From NCBI GenBank assembly GCA_028281325.1, contig JANQKC010000021.1, positions 338,167-402,166 of the forward strand: a stretch of DNA of 64,000 nt. Reading direction: 5' to 3'. Below are positions 19,244 to 26,981 of this stretch, in pieces. Under the pieces are notes generated by a model. That model was not told the DNA's origin, searched no databases, and saw only the letters and a program-made list of their open reading frames with translations. Made by a program: the position numbers and the translations under genes. Within the stretch, counting starts at the first letter, position 1. Each line of letters opens with the position of its first letter. The DNA comes from Alphaproteobacteria bacterium (GTDB lineage: Bacteria > Pseudomonadota > Alphaproteobacteria > UBA8366).

Positions 19244-20074
19244 TCACGGCGAATTGAGGGGCGGTGAACGACTCGCGGGGGAACCCGACGGCGGCAGCGC
19301 CAAACAGTCGCGATGCCCGATAACGAGACGGAGTTGCCCGGCGGCCGCCTGGGCCCGGCGGCGGTCGGACCAGCCGGCGACCGCGTCCCGGCTTTCGAAC
19401 AGCGCGGCATCGGCCGCCGCCGCCGCAAAGCCGTCGATCATGCGGCCGAGCATCACGCGGTCCTTCGACCCGATCCGCCAATCGCTACGGCGCATGTGAA
19501 CCTGATAGCCCCGCGCGCGCAGGTCGGCGGCCAGCCGCCACGGCGCGGCGGCGCCGAGCGCCGGCCCGAACCCCTTGTCGCGCGCCTGATCGCGTCGGAA
19601 CAGCCGCAGCACCAGCGCGTCGTCGGGGTCTTGCGGCGTCCAGGCGACGCGCCCGTCGACCGACAGCGCGACCAGGACCGGCAGCCGGCGGCGCGCAACC
19701 GCCCGCGCAAACCGCGCCAACCACGCCGCCGACACCAGATCGGCGAAAGCCGCCGCGGTAACGCCATCGACGCGCGCGAGCGTGCGCGGCCAAGCGGGCC
19801 GGGCAAGGTCGAGGGCCCGCCGCTCCATCCGCGCGGTGCGCAAATCGGCGGCGGCGAGCAAGGCACGGTCCGCGTCCGCCAGCACCCAGTCGGCGCGGCC
19901 CTGGCCCATCGACATGAGATATCGGGCATTCGATCCCGCACCCGCCGCCAGGTCCAACACGCGCGGGGCGGCGGGCAGGACCGTCAGGAAACGATGCGCC
20001 AGGGCAGCCGAACGGGCCGCGTGATCGTAAGGCTCGCGCAGGCGCAGCCACGTCTCGGCGAATGTCTCGGTCAC
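19244..20074 (-). CDS. Class I SAM-dependent methyltransferase of the pterin-like operon
   Basis: 276 residues from a GTG at 20074 that overlaps the glycosyltransferase stop (GTGA). A longer reading to 20119 would extend into that gene. SAM motif I is RVLDLAAGAGSNARYL, and an acidic residue follows in WVLADADRALL. It is the last gene of the five-gene overlapping operon. In that context it probably methylates a glycosylated intermediate, but this is inference. The C-terminal tail is Pro/Ser rich. Confidence 0.75.
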   Translation of the reverse strand: MTETFAETWLRLREPYDHAARSAALAHRFLTVLPAAPRVLDLAAGAGSNARYLMSMGQGRADWVLADADRALLAAADLRTARMERRALDLARPAWPRTLARVDGVTAAAFADLVSAAWLARFARAVARRRLPVLVALSVDGRVAWTPQDPDDALVLRLFRRDQARDKGFGPALGAAAPWRLAADLRARGYQVHMRRSDWRIGSKDRVMLGRMIDGFAAAAADAALFESRDAVAGWSDRRRAQAAAGQLRLVIGHRDCLALPPSGSPASRSPPLNSP

Positions 20075-21147
20075 GGCGCGCTCACCGCCGCGGCGAAACG
20101 CGCGGCCGCCGTCGGCCAATCCGGCAGCGCCCGCCCAGCCGCGTAGGCGCCCGAAGCTTTGGCGGCGCGCAGGCCGGGGTCCGCGATCAGGGCGCGCAAG
20201 GCGGCGACCAGCGCGGCATGATCGCCGGCCGGCACGATCATCCCCGCCGCTGCGGGCACTGTATCCGCGACTGCGCCGCCGCCGCTGGCGATCACCGGCA
20301 GGCCGCGCGCCATCGCCTCGGCGAACGCCATGCCATACCCTTCGTAGAAGGATGCGAGGACAAACAGGTCCGCCGCCGCATACAACGAGTCCAACGCCAC
20401 GCCGCGCACCTCCCCGGCCAGCGTCACCCGGGCGGCCAGACCGGTCTCATCAAGCGCCCGCGCGACCGCCGCCGGCGTGTCCGGGTCGCGGTCCGCCGGC
20501 CCGGCGCAGGTCAGATGCCAATCCAGATCGGCGCAATCGGCCAAGGCGGCGATCAGCCCAAGATGTCCTTTCCGGGGCGTCAGCGCGGCGACGCACAGCA
20601 ACTGCACCGTCGGGCCGTCCGATCCCGTGGCGCACGGCGCTGGGTCGGTCCCGGGCTCGACCACCGCGATGCGCTCGGCGGGCACGTCGAAATCCGCGAG
20701 CCGCCGCGCCATCGCCGGGCTCGGCACGACGATACGCCGCAACGTTTCGAACAAGGCGGTTTCCGTGGCGCGCAACGCTTGCTGCGTTTCCGGCGACAAC
20801 CCCGTCTCGTCGCTGACCGGGTGATGCACCAGCGCCATTGGCGTCAGACGCGCCGCATGAACCGGCAGGGCCTGTTCGAACGCCGGAAGCGCGAGGCCAT
20901 CCACGACGACGCGGGCGCCATCCGGCAACGCGGCGAGCACCGCCGCCGCCGCGCCGCATGCTACCGCGTCGGTGTCGGGGAACCGCCCCGGCAGTTCGTG
21001 CAGGTCGACACGCCAGCCGATGCGGCGCAATCCGTCGATCACGCGCTTGTCATAGAGGGAGCCGCCGGTCGGCGTGTCGATCGCGCCGGGATGGATGAAA
21101 TGCAGGACCGGCCCGACGGCGGGCCTGCCCGCCTCACTCGGAGTCAT
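20071..21147 (-). CDS. Glycosyltransferase, family GT4, of the pterin-like operon
   Basis: 358 residues from the ATG at 21147, which overlaps the PTPS-like gene by 14 bases; an upstream in-frame ATG at 21192 is less likely. The N-terminus HFIHPGAIDTPTGGSLYDKR has the Gly-Gly acceptor loop of GT4 enzymes. The donor site is FYEGYGMAFAEAMARGLPVI. It is coupled to the downstream methyltransferase. The operon context suggests it glycosylates the product of the upstream enzymes. Confidence 0.83.
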   Translation of the reverse strand: MTPSEAGRPAVGPVLHFIHPGAIDTPTGGSLYDKRVIDGLRRIGWRVDLHELPGRFPDTDAVACGAAAAVLAALPDGARVVVDGLALPAFEQALPVHAARLTPMALVHHPVSDETGLSPETQQALRATETALFETLRRIVVPSPAMARRLADFDVPAERIAVVEPGTDPAPCATGSDGPTVQLLCVAALTPRKGHLGLIAALADCADLDWHLTCAGPADRDPDTPAAVARALDETGLAARVTLAGEVRGVALDSLYAAADLFVLASFYEGYGMAFAEAMARGLPVIASGGGAVADTVPAAAGMIVPAGDHAALVAALRALIADPGLRAAKASGAYAAGRALPDWPTAAARFAAAVSAP

Positions 21148-21562
21148 CACCCCGGTCTTCGTGCACGGTGCCGGCGTAACTTGCCCAGGCATTCGGCGTT
21201 TCCCGCAGGGTAACGGCGATCCGCTTCACCTCGGTCGCGGTGTCGCCGCCGAGCCGGCCCTGGACCACGCCATGGCGGAACCGTTCGAAGATGTCGCGGG
21301 CGAGAAACTCGGTGGTCGTCACCTGCCCGGCGTATTGCGGCAGGTCGTCGAGGTTGCGGTAGGAGAGCGGCTCCAGCACCTCGGCCAACAGGGCGCTGGC
21401 GCGGCCGATGTCGGCGACGATATTGTCGCGGTCCAATCCCGGCCGGCGGAGTTCCACCTCCACCACATAGGTTGCGCCGTGCATCCGCTGCGCGGGACCG
21501 AACACCTCGCCCTTCAGGCTGTGCGCGATCATGATGCTGTCGGAAACGGTGACGCTGAACAT
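21134..21562 (-). CDS. 6-pyruvoyl/6-carboxy-tetrahydropterin synthase-like protein with altered zinc site
   Basis: 142 residues, the length of QueD/PTPS. The first metal His is in IMIAHSL (His14). The usual HGH pair is HGATY (His28, Ala30), so the third zinc ligand is missing. No catalytic Cys precedes it (FGPAQRMHG). The Glu that normally anchors the pterin ring is kept (TTTEFLARDIFERF, Glu85). The fold and substrate pocket may therefore be retained while the classical chemistry is lost or changed. It lies 4 bases downstream of the MDR dehydrogenase gene. Confidence 0.8.
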   Translation of the reverse strand: MFSVTVSDSIMIAHSLKGEVFGPAQRMHGATYVVEVELRRPGLDRDNIVADIGRASALLAEVLEPLSYRNLDDLPQYAGQVTTTEFLARDIFERFRHGVVQGRLGGDTATEVKRIAVTLRETPNAWASYAGTVHEDRGDDSE

Positions 21563-21565
21563 GTC

Positions 21566-22534
21566 CTATTCCTCGCTGTCGTAAGTCACCACATGGCATA
21601 ACGCGCCGCTCGGCTCGGCGGCAAGCCGCGCCATCGTCGCGGGCAGGTCCTCGAAACGGCTTTCCCCGGTCAACAGCACATCGAACGCCGGGTCGCCCAG
21701 CAACTCCAACGCCAGCACGAGCCGGTCGCGATGGCTGCGGCGGCTGCGCCGGGCGGCCGCGACGGAGCCGACCTGCGACGATTTGAGAATCAGGCGGCCG
21801 CTGTGGAAATTGCCGCCGAGCGGGACCGGCACGCTACCCGCCCCGTACCAACTGATTTCCAGCACCGTCGCCTCGAACCCCGCGAGTCTTAGAGACGTCG
21901 CGAGACCATCCGCCGAGCCGCTGGCGTGGATCACCAGGTCCGCATCGGCGCGGGCATCGCCGGGCAAGGCGAAATCCACGCCCAATGCGGCAGCGGTGTC
22001 GGCCCGCGCCGGATCGATATCCACGAGTTGCACCGCCGTCGCCGGATGCCGCGCGGCCAGCGCCGCGGCAAGGCAGCCGACCGTGCCGCCGCCGACCACG
22101 GCGATGCGGTCGCCGAGGCGTGGCCCGGCGTCCCAGAGCGCGTTGATCGCGGTTTCCATGTTGGCGGCCAGCACCGCGCGGCGGTCCGGCACGGCGTCGG
22201 GCACCGGTGCCAGCGCCGCCGCCGGCACGCAGAAACGGTCCTGATGCGGGTGCAGACAGAACACCCGGTCGCCCGCATCGGTGCGGCCGACCACCGCGTA
22301 TCCGTATTTCACCGGGGCGGGAAAATCGCCTGCCTGAAAAGGGCACCGCATGATGTCGACTTGATCGTCGGGCACCGCGCCGCGGAAGACCAGACTTTCG
22401 GTGCCCCGGCTGATGCCGCTGGCCACGGCGGTTACGCGGGCGTCACCGGGGCCCGGATTTTCGATTGTTTCGCCGCGGATCTCGCCTTCGCCCGGCCGGA
22501 CGACCCAGAAGGCGCGCGCCGGCACGTTACGCAT
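21566..22534 (-). CDS. Zinc-less MDR (alcohol dehydrogenase-like) oxidoreductase
   Basis: 322 residues. The MDR N-terminal domain has ASGISRGTESLVFRG where zinc alcohol dehydrogenases carry a catalytic Cys, and no structural four-Cys lobe is visible. The nucleotide-binding Rossmann motif is IAVVGGGTVGCLAAALA. The SGISRGTE segment recalls BchC-like dehydrogenases. It overlaps the RibD-C-like gene by 8 bases. It probably oxidises or reduces a pathway intermediate using NAD(P)H. Confidence 0.82.
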   Translation of the reverse strand: MRNVPARAFWVVRPGEGEIRGETIENPGPGDARVTAVASGISRGTESLVFRGAVPDDQVDIMRCPFQAGDFPAPVKYGYAVVGRTDAGDRVFCLHPHQDRFCVPAAALAPVPDAVPDRRAVLAANMETAINALWDAGPRLGDRIAVVGGGTVGCLAAALAARHPATAVQLVDIDPARADTAAALGVDFALPGDARADADLVIHASGSADGLATSLRLAGFEATVLEISWYGAGSVPVPLGGNFHSGRLILKSSQVGSVAAARRSRRSHRDRLVLALELLGDPAFDVLLTGESRFEDLPATMARLAAEPSGALCHVVTYDSEE

Positions 22535-23387
22535 CCAACAGGCACTCGATCATGACATCCGCGCCGAAGCGGAACCGCCGCACCGCCGGGCGCAGCACAT
22601 CGGTCAGGGTCTCCACCTGCGGCAGGACGATGCCGGGCCGTCCCGAGCCGATGATCAGCGGCGCAACGGTGATCTGCAGCCGGTCGAGACAGCCCGCCTC
22701 CAGAAAGCGCGACACGGTGACGCCGCCGCCCTCGATGAACAGCCGGTGCATCCCCCGGCCGGTCAGCGTCTCGCGGATCGCCGCCGGACACAGGCCCTTG
22801 CCCCAGCGTTCGATGCCGATCACCTCGGCGTCGCCATGCCGGTCGCCGTCGCCCACTTTGTCCGTCGCGGTCAGTAACAGAGTTTCCGCCGCGCCGTCGC
22901 GGAAGACGCCGAAATTCGTATCGAGCCGACGGTCGGTATCGATCACCACGCGCACCGGCTCGTCCCCGCTGCACAAGCGCACGGTCAATTGCGGATCGTC
23001 GTGGCGCACCGTGCCCGCGCCGACGATGACCGCGTCGAACAAGGCGCGCATGCGGTGATTGTGCAGGATGTCTTCCGGCCCGGTGACGTAATGCGACGCG
23101 CCCGACGCCGTCGCGATCCGGCCATCCAGGCTCTGTCCCAGATGCGCCACGATGCAATCGGGGCCGATCGCCAGCAATGGAGCGTAGAGGTCCAGCAGAT
23201 CGGTGCAGCCGTCGGCGTCGCGGGCCGCGCCATCGTCGCGCACGGCCGCGGCGGCCGGCCCGCGCCCGTTAAACAACCCGCGCTCGCGCACCGCATCGGG
23301 CGACAACCGCGCCATCGCCCGCAGGGCATCCCAAGCCGGCGCGTCATGAGAGCGGCGCGCCGCTCGCGGCTGTTCCATCGAAGTCAT
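22527..23387 (-). CDS. RibD C-terminal-type (DHFR-like) reductase
   Basis: 286 residues from ATG 23387 (23378 is an alternative). About 80 N-terminal residues of unclear nature precede a RibD reductase domain: VAHLGQSLDGRIATASGASH, then DAVIVGAGTVRHDDPQLTVR, then RLFIEGGGVTVSRFL. The deaminase half of full RibD is absent. Such stand-alone domains reduce pyrimidine or pterin-like substrates with NADPH. It is the first gene of the overlapping operon and diverges from the CDP-alcohol phosphatidyltransferase. Upstream in-frame codons to 24257 run antisense to that gene and were discarded. Confidence 0.83.
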   Translation of the reverse strand: MTSMEQPRAARRSHDAPAWDALRAMARLSPDAVRERGLFNGRGPAAAAVRDDGAARDADGCTDLLDLYAPLLAIGPDCIVAHLGQSLDGRIATASGASHYVTGPEDILHNHRMRALFDAVIVGAGTVRHDDPQLTVRLCSGDEPVRVVIDTDRRLDTNFGVFRDGAAETLLLTATDKVGDGDRHGDAEVIGIERWGKGLCPAAIRETLTGRGMHRLFIEGGGVTVSRFLEAGCLDRLQITVAPLIIGSGRPGIVLPQVETLTDVLRPAVRRFRFGADVMIECLLDA

Positions 23388-23492
23388 TGCGTCACACGAT
23401 GCGGTGTCAGCGGTTGATTGGCAAGACGGCGAAACGAAAGCGTGAACGCCGCCCCTGGATTCAGCGACCCAAAGCGCCCAGGTTAGACATAT

Positions 23493-24239
23493 ATGACTCG
23501 ACTCACGACATATCCATCCGCCCGGCGATCCGCCCTGCTCGGGGGCGCGGTCACCGCCGCCACGGTCGGCGCGGCGGTCGTCGCGCTCGGCGTGTCGCTC
23601 TATGCGTCGGCGGCCAGCCTTGCGATCGCGGCCAGCGGTTATGCGATCGTCGCCACGATCATGCTGGGCGGCCTCGTCTACAGCGGCATCGCGGCCCCCT
23701 TCGGCGCCGCCAACGTCATCACCCTGGGACGGGCCGGCATGATCATGATCGTCGCCGGGTTCGCGATCGACAGCGTGACCTATGGCGCAACCGCCTGGTG
23801 GATCGCCGCGGGCCTGGCAACCGCCGCCTTCCTGCTCGACGGCGTCGACGGCTGGGCGGCCCGGCGCGGCGGCCGTTGCACGCGGTTCGGCGCCCGGTTC
23901 GATATGGAAGTCGACGCGGTGTTCGCGCTCGTCGTCGCCGCCGTGCTGTGGCAGACCAGCAAAGTCGGGGCTTGGATCATGCTGATCGGCGCGTTGCGCT
24001 ATCTCTTCATCCTCGCCGGCGCCCTGTCTCCGGCGATGCAGGCCCCGTTGCCGCGGAGCAATCGGCGGCGGGCGGTTTGCGCTTTCCAAGGCGGCGCCCT
24101 TTGTGTCGCGTTGATGCCCGTAATCGACGGGGGCCTCGCGGCCGGGTTGGCCGGCGCGGCGTTGCTGGCGACCGTAACGTCCTTCGCAATCGATACCGTC
24201 TGGCTGCTGCGGCGGCGCAGCCAAGCCCCGGCACGCTAG
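23493..24239 (+). CDS. CDP-alcohol phosphatidyltransferase family protein
   Basis: 248 residues with several membrane segments. The family motif D-x2-DGxxAR-x8-G-x3-D-x3-D is exact: Asp116, Asp119-Gly120, Ala123-Arg124, Gly133, Asp137, Asp141. It transfers a phosphoalcohol group from a CDP-linked donor to an alcohol acceptor in the inner membrane. Its position, divergent from the operon that starts with the RibD-C-like reductase, suggests a shared pathway, possibly a lipid-linked product. The acceptor is unknown. Confidence 0.85.
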   Translation: MTRLTTYPSARRSALLGGAVTAATVGAAVVALGVSLYASAASLAIAASGYAIVATIMLGGLVYSGIAAPFGAANVITLGRAGMIMIVAGFAIDSVTYGATAWWIAAGLATAAFLLDGVDGWAARRGGRCTRFGARFDMEVDAVFALVVAAVLWQTSKVGAWIMLIGALRYLFILAGALSPAMQAPLPRSNRRRAVCAFQGGALCVALMPVIDGGLAAGLAGAALLATVTSFAIDTVWLLRRRSQAPAR

Positions 24240-24302
24240 GCAGCATCCGGCCGGCAACCGGTAATTTCTGCCCTTTTCGAAGCGGTTTCAGCCATACTCC
24301 CC

Positions 24303-24323
24303 GCCGGAACCATGGGTTCCGGC
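24303..24323. repeat. Short perfect palindrome
   Basis: GCCGGAACC and its complement are separated by ATG, 63 bases after the CDP-alcohol transferase stop. It could be a transcript-end hairpin for that gene or a dispersed palindromic repeat. No T-tract follows. Confidence 0.45.
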
Positions 24324-24375
24324 TGGCATCCGGATTGCACAGTCTCCTAGCGAGAGAGAAGGAGACACGGCACCC

Positions 24376-25485
24376 GTGACCATCGGTGCGCCCATCGCCC
24401 CGGTTCCCGGCCACGTGCCGGCGCCGGCCAAAGCCCCCGTTCCGGCAAAGACGCCGGCCGCGCTCGCGCCGCCGACGCTGGAAGAGCGCGTGGCCGAATT
24501 GAGCCTGTACGCCGAAGCCGGCGACGCCGTCTCCGAAGGCGAAATCTGGCATGTCGAGGAAACCGCCCCGGTCTTCGGCGAGGACGGGTTGGGCTTCGAC
24601 GACCTGCTCGATATCGTCAACCCGCTGCACCACATCCCCATCGTCGGCACGCTGTACCGATCGATTTCCGGCGATACGCTCGCGCCCGGCCCGCGCGTCA
24701 TGGGCGGCGCGCTGTTCGGCGGCGTGATCGGCTTCGCCGCCGCGCTGGTCAACGCGATCGTCGATGAAACCACTGGCTCGGATATCGGCGACAAGGCGTT
24801 GGCCTTGATCACCGGGGACAAGCCCGGTGGCGGCGAGGGCACGGCGGTGGCGGCGGCCCAGACCGCCCCATCCCCGGTGGCCCGGGCGGCGGCTGCAACC
24901 ACACCGGCAGCGGCGGATACCACCGCGCGACAAGCCGTTGAGTCCGCGCCGGTCGACCCGGCCCGGGCAACGGTCCCGAACCCGGCGCTCGCTACATTCC
25001 TAACGGATCGCGGCGCAACCGCCAAGCCCGCCAGCGCCGCGACCGCAGAGAAGGGACAGTTGCCGCCCAGCGAAGCGTTGATCCGCGCCCGGTCGGCCGT
25101 GCCGGTCGCCCGCAAGGCCGCGGCGCTCGGCTTCGGGGGCGCGTCCGCGCCGTCGCCGGCCCCGTCACAGTCCACCGCCACGGCCCCCGGACCACCGGCC
25201 AACGCAACCCAGGCCAGCGGGCATCTTGACCGGCCGGTCGCAAAACCGGCGATCCGCAGCGTCGTGTCGCACCAGCCGGTCCGCCATACGGCCGCCGCAC
25301 TCCCCGTCACGCAAGAGGCCGTCGGAGCGGCACGCCAAGACACGGCGGCGCGGACAACGCTGCCATCGGCAGCCCGGCCGCCCGACGACATCGCGTCCGT
25401 GCCGACACTCATGCAGCAGGCGTTGGAAAAGTACGAAGTATTGATGCAGGCCCGCGCCAACAATACGCTGGCGGATGACATCTAA
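24376..25485 (+). CDS. Ala/Pro-rich protein of unknown function with a conserved core
   Basis: 369 residues. Low-complexity Ala/Pro segments flank a compact core at roughly residues 70-155. The core contains DDLLDIVNPLHHIPIVGTLY, a glycine-rich hydrophobic stretch (MGGALFGGVIGFAAALVNAI) that could be one membrane segment, and TTGSDIGDKALALITG. The C-terminus is a short helical region (LMQQALEKYEVLMQARANN). The start is a GTG at 24376, preceded by AAGGAG 11 bases upstream. I recognise the core as a recurring alphaproteobacterial hypothetical but cannot assign a role. Confidence 0.7.
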   Translation: MTIGAPIAPVPGHVPAPAKAPVPAKTPAALAPPTLEERVAELSLYAEAGDAVSEGEIWHVEETAPVFGEDGLGFDDLLDIVNPLHHIPIVGTLYRSISGDTLAPGPRVMGGALFGGVIGFAAALVNAIVDETTGSDIGDKALALITGDKPGGGEGTAVAAAQTAPSPVARAAAATTPAAADTTARQAVESAPVDPARATVPNPALATFLTDRGATAKPASAATAEKGQLPPSEALIRARSAVPVARKAAALGFGGASAPSPAPSQSTATAPGPPANATQASGHLDRPVAKPAIRSVVSHQPVRHTAAALPVTQEAVGAARQDTAARTTLPSAARPPDDIASVPTLMQQALEKYEVLMQARANNTLADDI

Positions 25486-25523
25486 ACCGACCGCGCAGGC
25501 CGGCGCGGCGCAGGATATCGGCT

Positions 25524-26033
25524 ATGGATATCGACGTTTTTCCGGATCATCGCCTCGTCCTGGCCACGCGGACGTTCCGCTGCGCCCTGGGAAAGCAGGG
25601 TGTCGTCGCGGAGAAGCGCGAAGGCGACGAGGCGACGCCGGTCGGCCGGTTTCCGTTACGCCGGGTGTTGTTTCGCCCCGATCGCATGACCGCCCCGGAG
25701 ACGCGATTGCCCGTTGCCGCGCTAACACCGGACGACGGCTGGTGCGACGCGCCGGACGACCCGGCGTACAATCGCCCGGTCCCGCACCCCTATCCGGCGA
25801 GCCACGAGCGGTTGTGGCGGGACGATGCGGTCTACGACATCATCGTGATCCTGGGGCATAACGACGACCCGCCGGTCCCCGGCCGCGGCAGCGCCGTCTT
25901 CCTGCATGTCGCGCGCGCCGACTACAGCGGAACCGAGGGCTGCGTCGCGTTGGCGTTGGATGATTTGAAGACGGTGCTGGCGGCCTGCGGCCCCGGCGAC
26001 CATTTGACGGTGCATGCCGACGGGGACGGCTAG
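25524..26033 (+). CDS. L,D-transpeptidase family (YkuD/COG3786-like) protein
   Basis: 169 residues without an obvious signal peptide. The catalytic region has His128 in VFLHVARADY and Cys140 in SGTEGCVAL, the variant typical of COG3786-type YkuD domains. It would form or edit peptidoglycan cross-links or anchor proteins if exported. The lack of a signal peptide is odd and leaves the site of action open. It converges with yggS, the two stops sharing CTAG. Confidence 0.8.
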   Translation: MDIDVFPDHRLVLATRTFRCALGKQGVVAEKREGDEATPVGRFPLRRVLFRPDRMTAPETRLPVAALTPDDGWCDAPDDPAYNRPVPHPYPASHERLWRDDAVYDIIVILGHNDDPPVPGRGSAVFLHVARADYSGTEGCVALALDDLKTVLAACGPGDHLTVHADGDG

Positions 26034-26704
26034 TCGCGCGCGCCGAAGATCGCGGACCCGACGCGCACATGCGTCGCGCCGAAGGCGACGGCGACGGGAT
26101 AATCGGCGGACATGCCCATGCTCAATCCCGCGAGACCATGCCGCCGGGCGATTTCCCGCAAAAGACCAAAATGCAGCGACGGCTCTTCGTCGACCGGCGG
26201 AATGCACATTAGCCCGACCACCGGCAGGTTCAGCGTCTCGATGCAATCGCGCAGGAAGCCGTCGCAGTCTTCCGGCAGGATGCCGGCTTTCTGGGGTTCC
26301 GCGCCGGTGTTGACCTGAATGAAACAGTCGCGCCGAACGCCCTGTTTCTCCATTTCGTGGGCCAAGGCCCGCGCCAGTTTCGGCCGATCGACCGTCTCGA
26401 TAACGTCAAACAGGGCGACGGCCTTGCGCACCTTGTTGGTCTGCAGCGGACCGATCAGATGCAGCTCGGCCTCGGGAAAGTCGTCGCGCAACGCCGGCCA
26501 TTTGTCTTCCGCTTCCTGGACGCGGTTCTCGCCATAGACGCGCTGCCCCGCCGCCAAGGCGCGCGCGATCAGCGCCGCCGGTTTGGTCTTGCTGACCGCG
26601 ACCAGCGTCACCTCCTCGGGGTTGCGGTCCGCTTTCCGCGCGGCCGCCTCGATTTCGGCCCGGACAGCCGCCAAATTTGCCGTGATATCCACTGAATCAG
26701 CCAT
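26030..26704 (-). CDS. yggS: PLP-binding YggS/PLPBP family protein
   Basis: 224 residues from the ATG at 26704; the longer reading to 26818 adds residues unlike the family. The PLP lysine is in VTLVAVSKTKP, followed by YGENRVQEAEDKW and LIGPLQTNKV (the family has LIGxLQxNK). Near the C-terminus are LSMGMSADYPVAV and VRVGSAIFG. It is a PLP homeostasis protein without known catalysis. The family commonly lies near leuS in alphaproteobacteria, as here. Confidence 0.93.
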   Translation of the reverse strand: MADSVDITANLAAVRAEIEAAARKADRNPEEVTLVAVSKTKPAALIARALAAGQRVYGENRVQEAEDKWPALRDDFPEAELHLIGPLQTNKVRKAVALFDVIETVDRPKLARALAHEMEKQGVRRDCFIQVNTGAEPQKAGILPEDCDGFLRDCIETLNLPVVGLMCIPPVDEEPSLHFGLLREIARRHGLAGLSMGMSADYPVAVAFGATHVRVGSAIFGARD

Positions 26705-26903
26705 CTTGGACCCATACAGGAGCGTGCGGCCGACTGCAACCATGCGATGCCGATTCGTCACAATCGCCGGAATACGGACCGTTATCCCTATTTTGCCCTT
26801 GGACTCTGTTATTTCCATGTCACCTTATGTATAAGAACCGCAAGTTAGAGCGAGTCTATAGAAAGGTCTGTTGTCGCATTAGAACGGTTCAAGGTTAACG
26901 GCG

Positions 26904-26919
26904 TTAAGATTCTGTTAAC
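26904..26919 (+). promoter_or_regulatory. Putative CtrA-binding site upstream of porin
   Basis: TTAA-GATTCTG-TTAAC matches the full CtrA consensus. A further TTAAC lies at 26895-26899, giving three half-sites in 25 bases. It is 63 bases before the preferred porin ATG (26982), a suitable place for transcriptional control. Confidence 0.55.
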
Positions 26920-26981
26920 GATAGCGTCGTACCGTTATGGTTGCAGCAGCATATGCTGAGCACTTATTGATTGCTGATCGA

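Noticed and set aside
22527..24257. 576-codon reading that extends the RibD-C-like protein upstream
   Set aside because: The extra 290 codons are antisense to the CDP-alcohol phosphatidyltransferase and have low-complexity composition; ATG 23387 gives a normal start.
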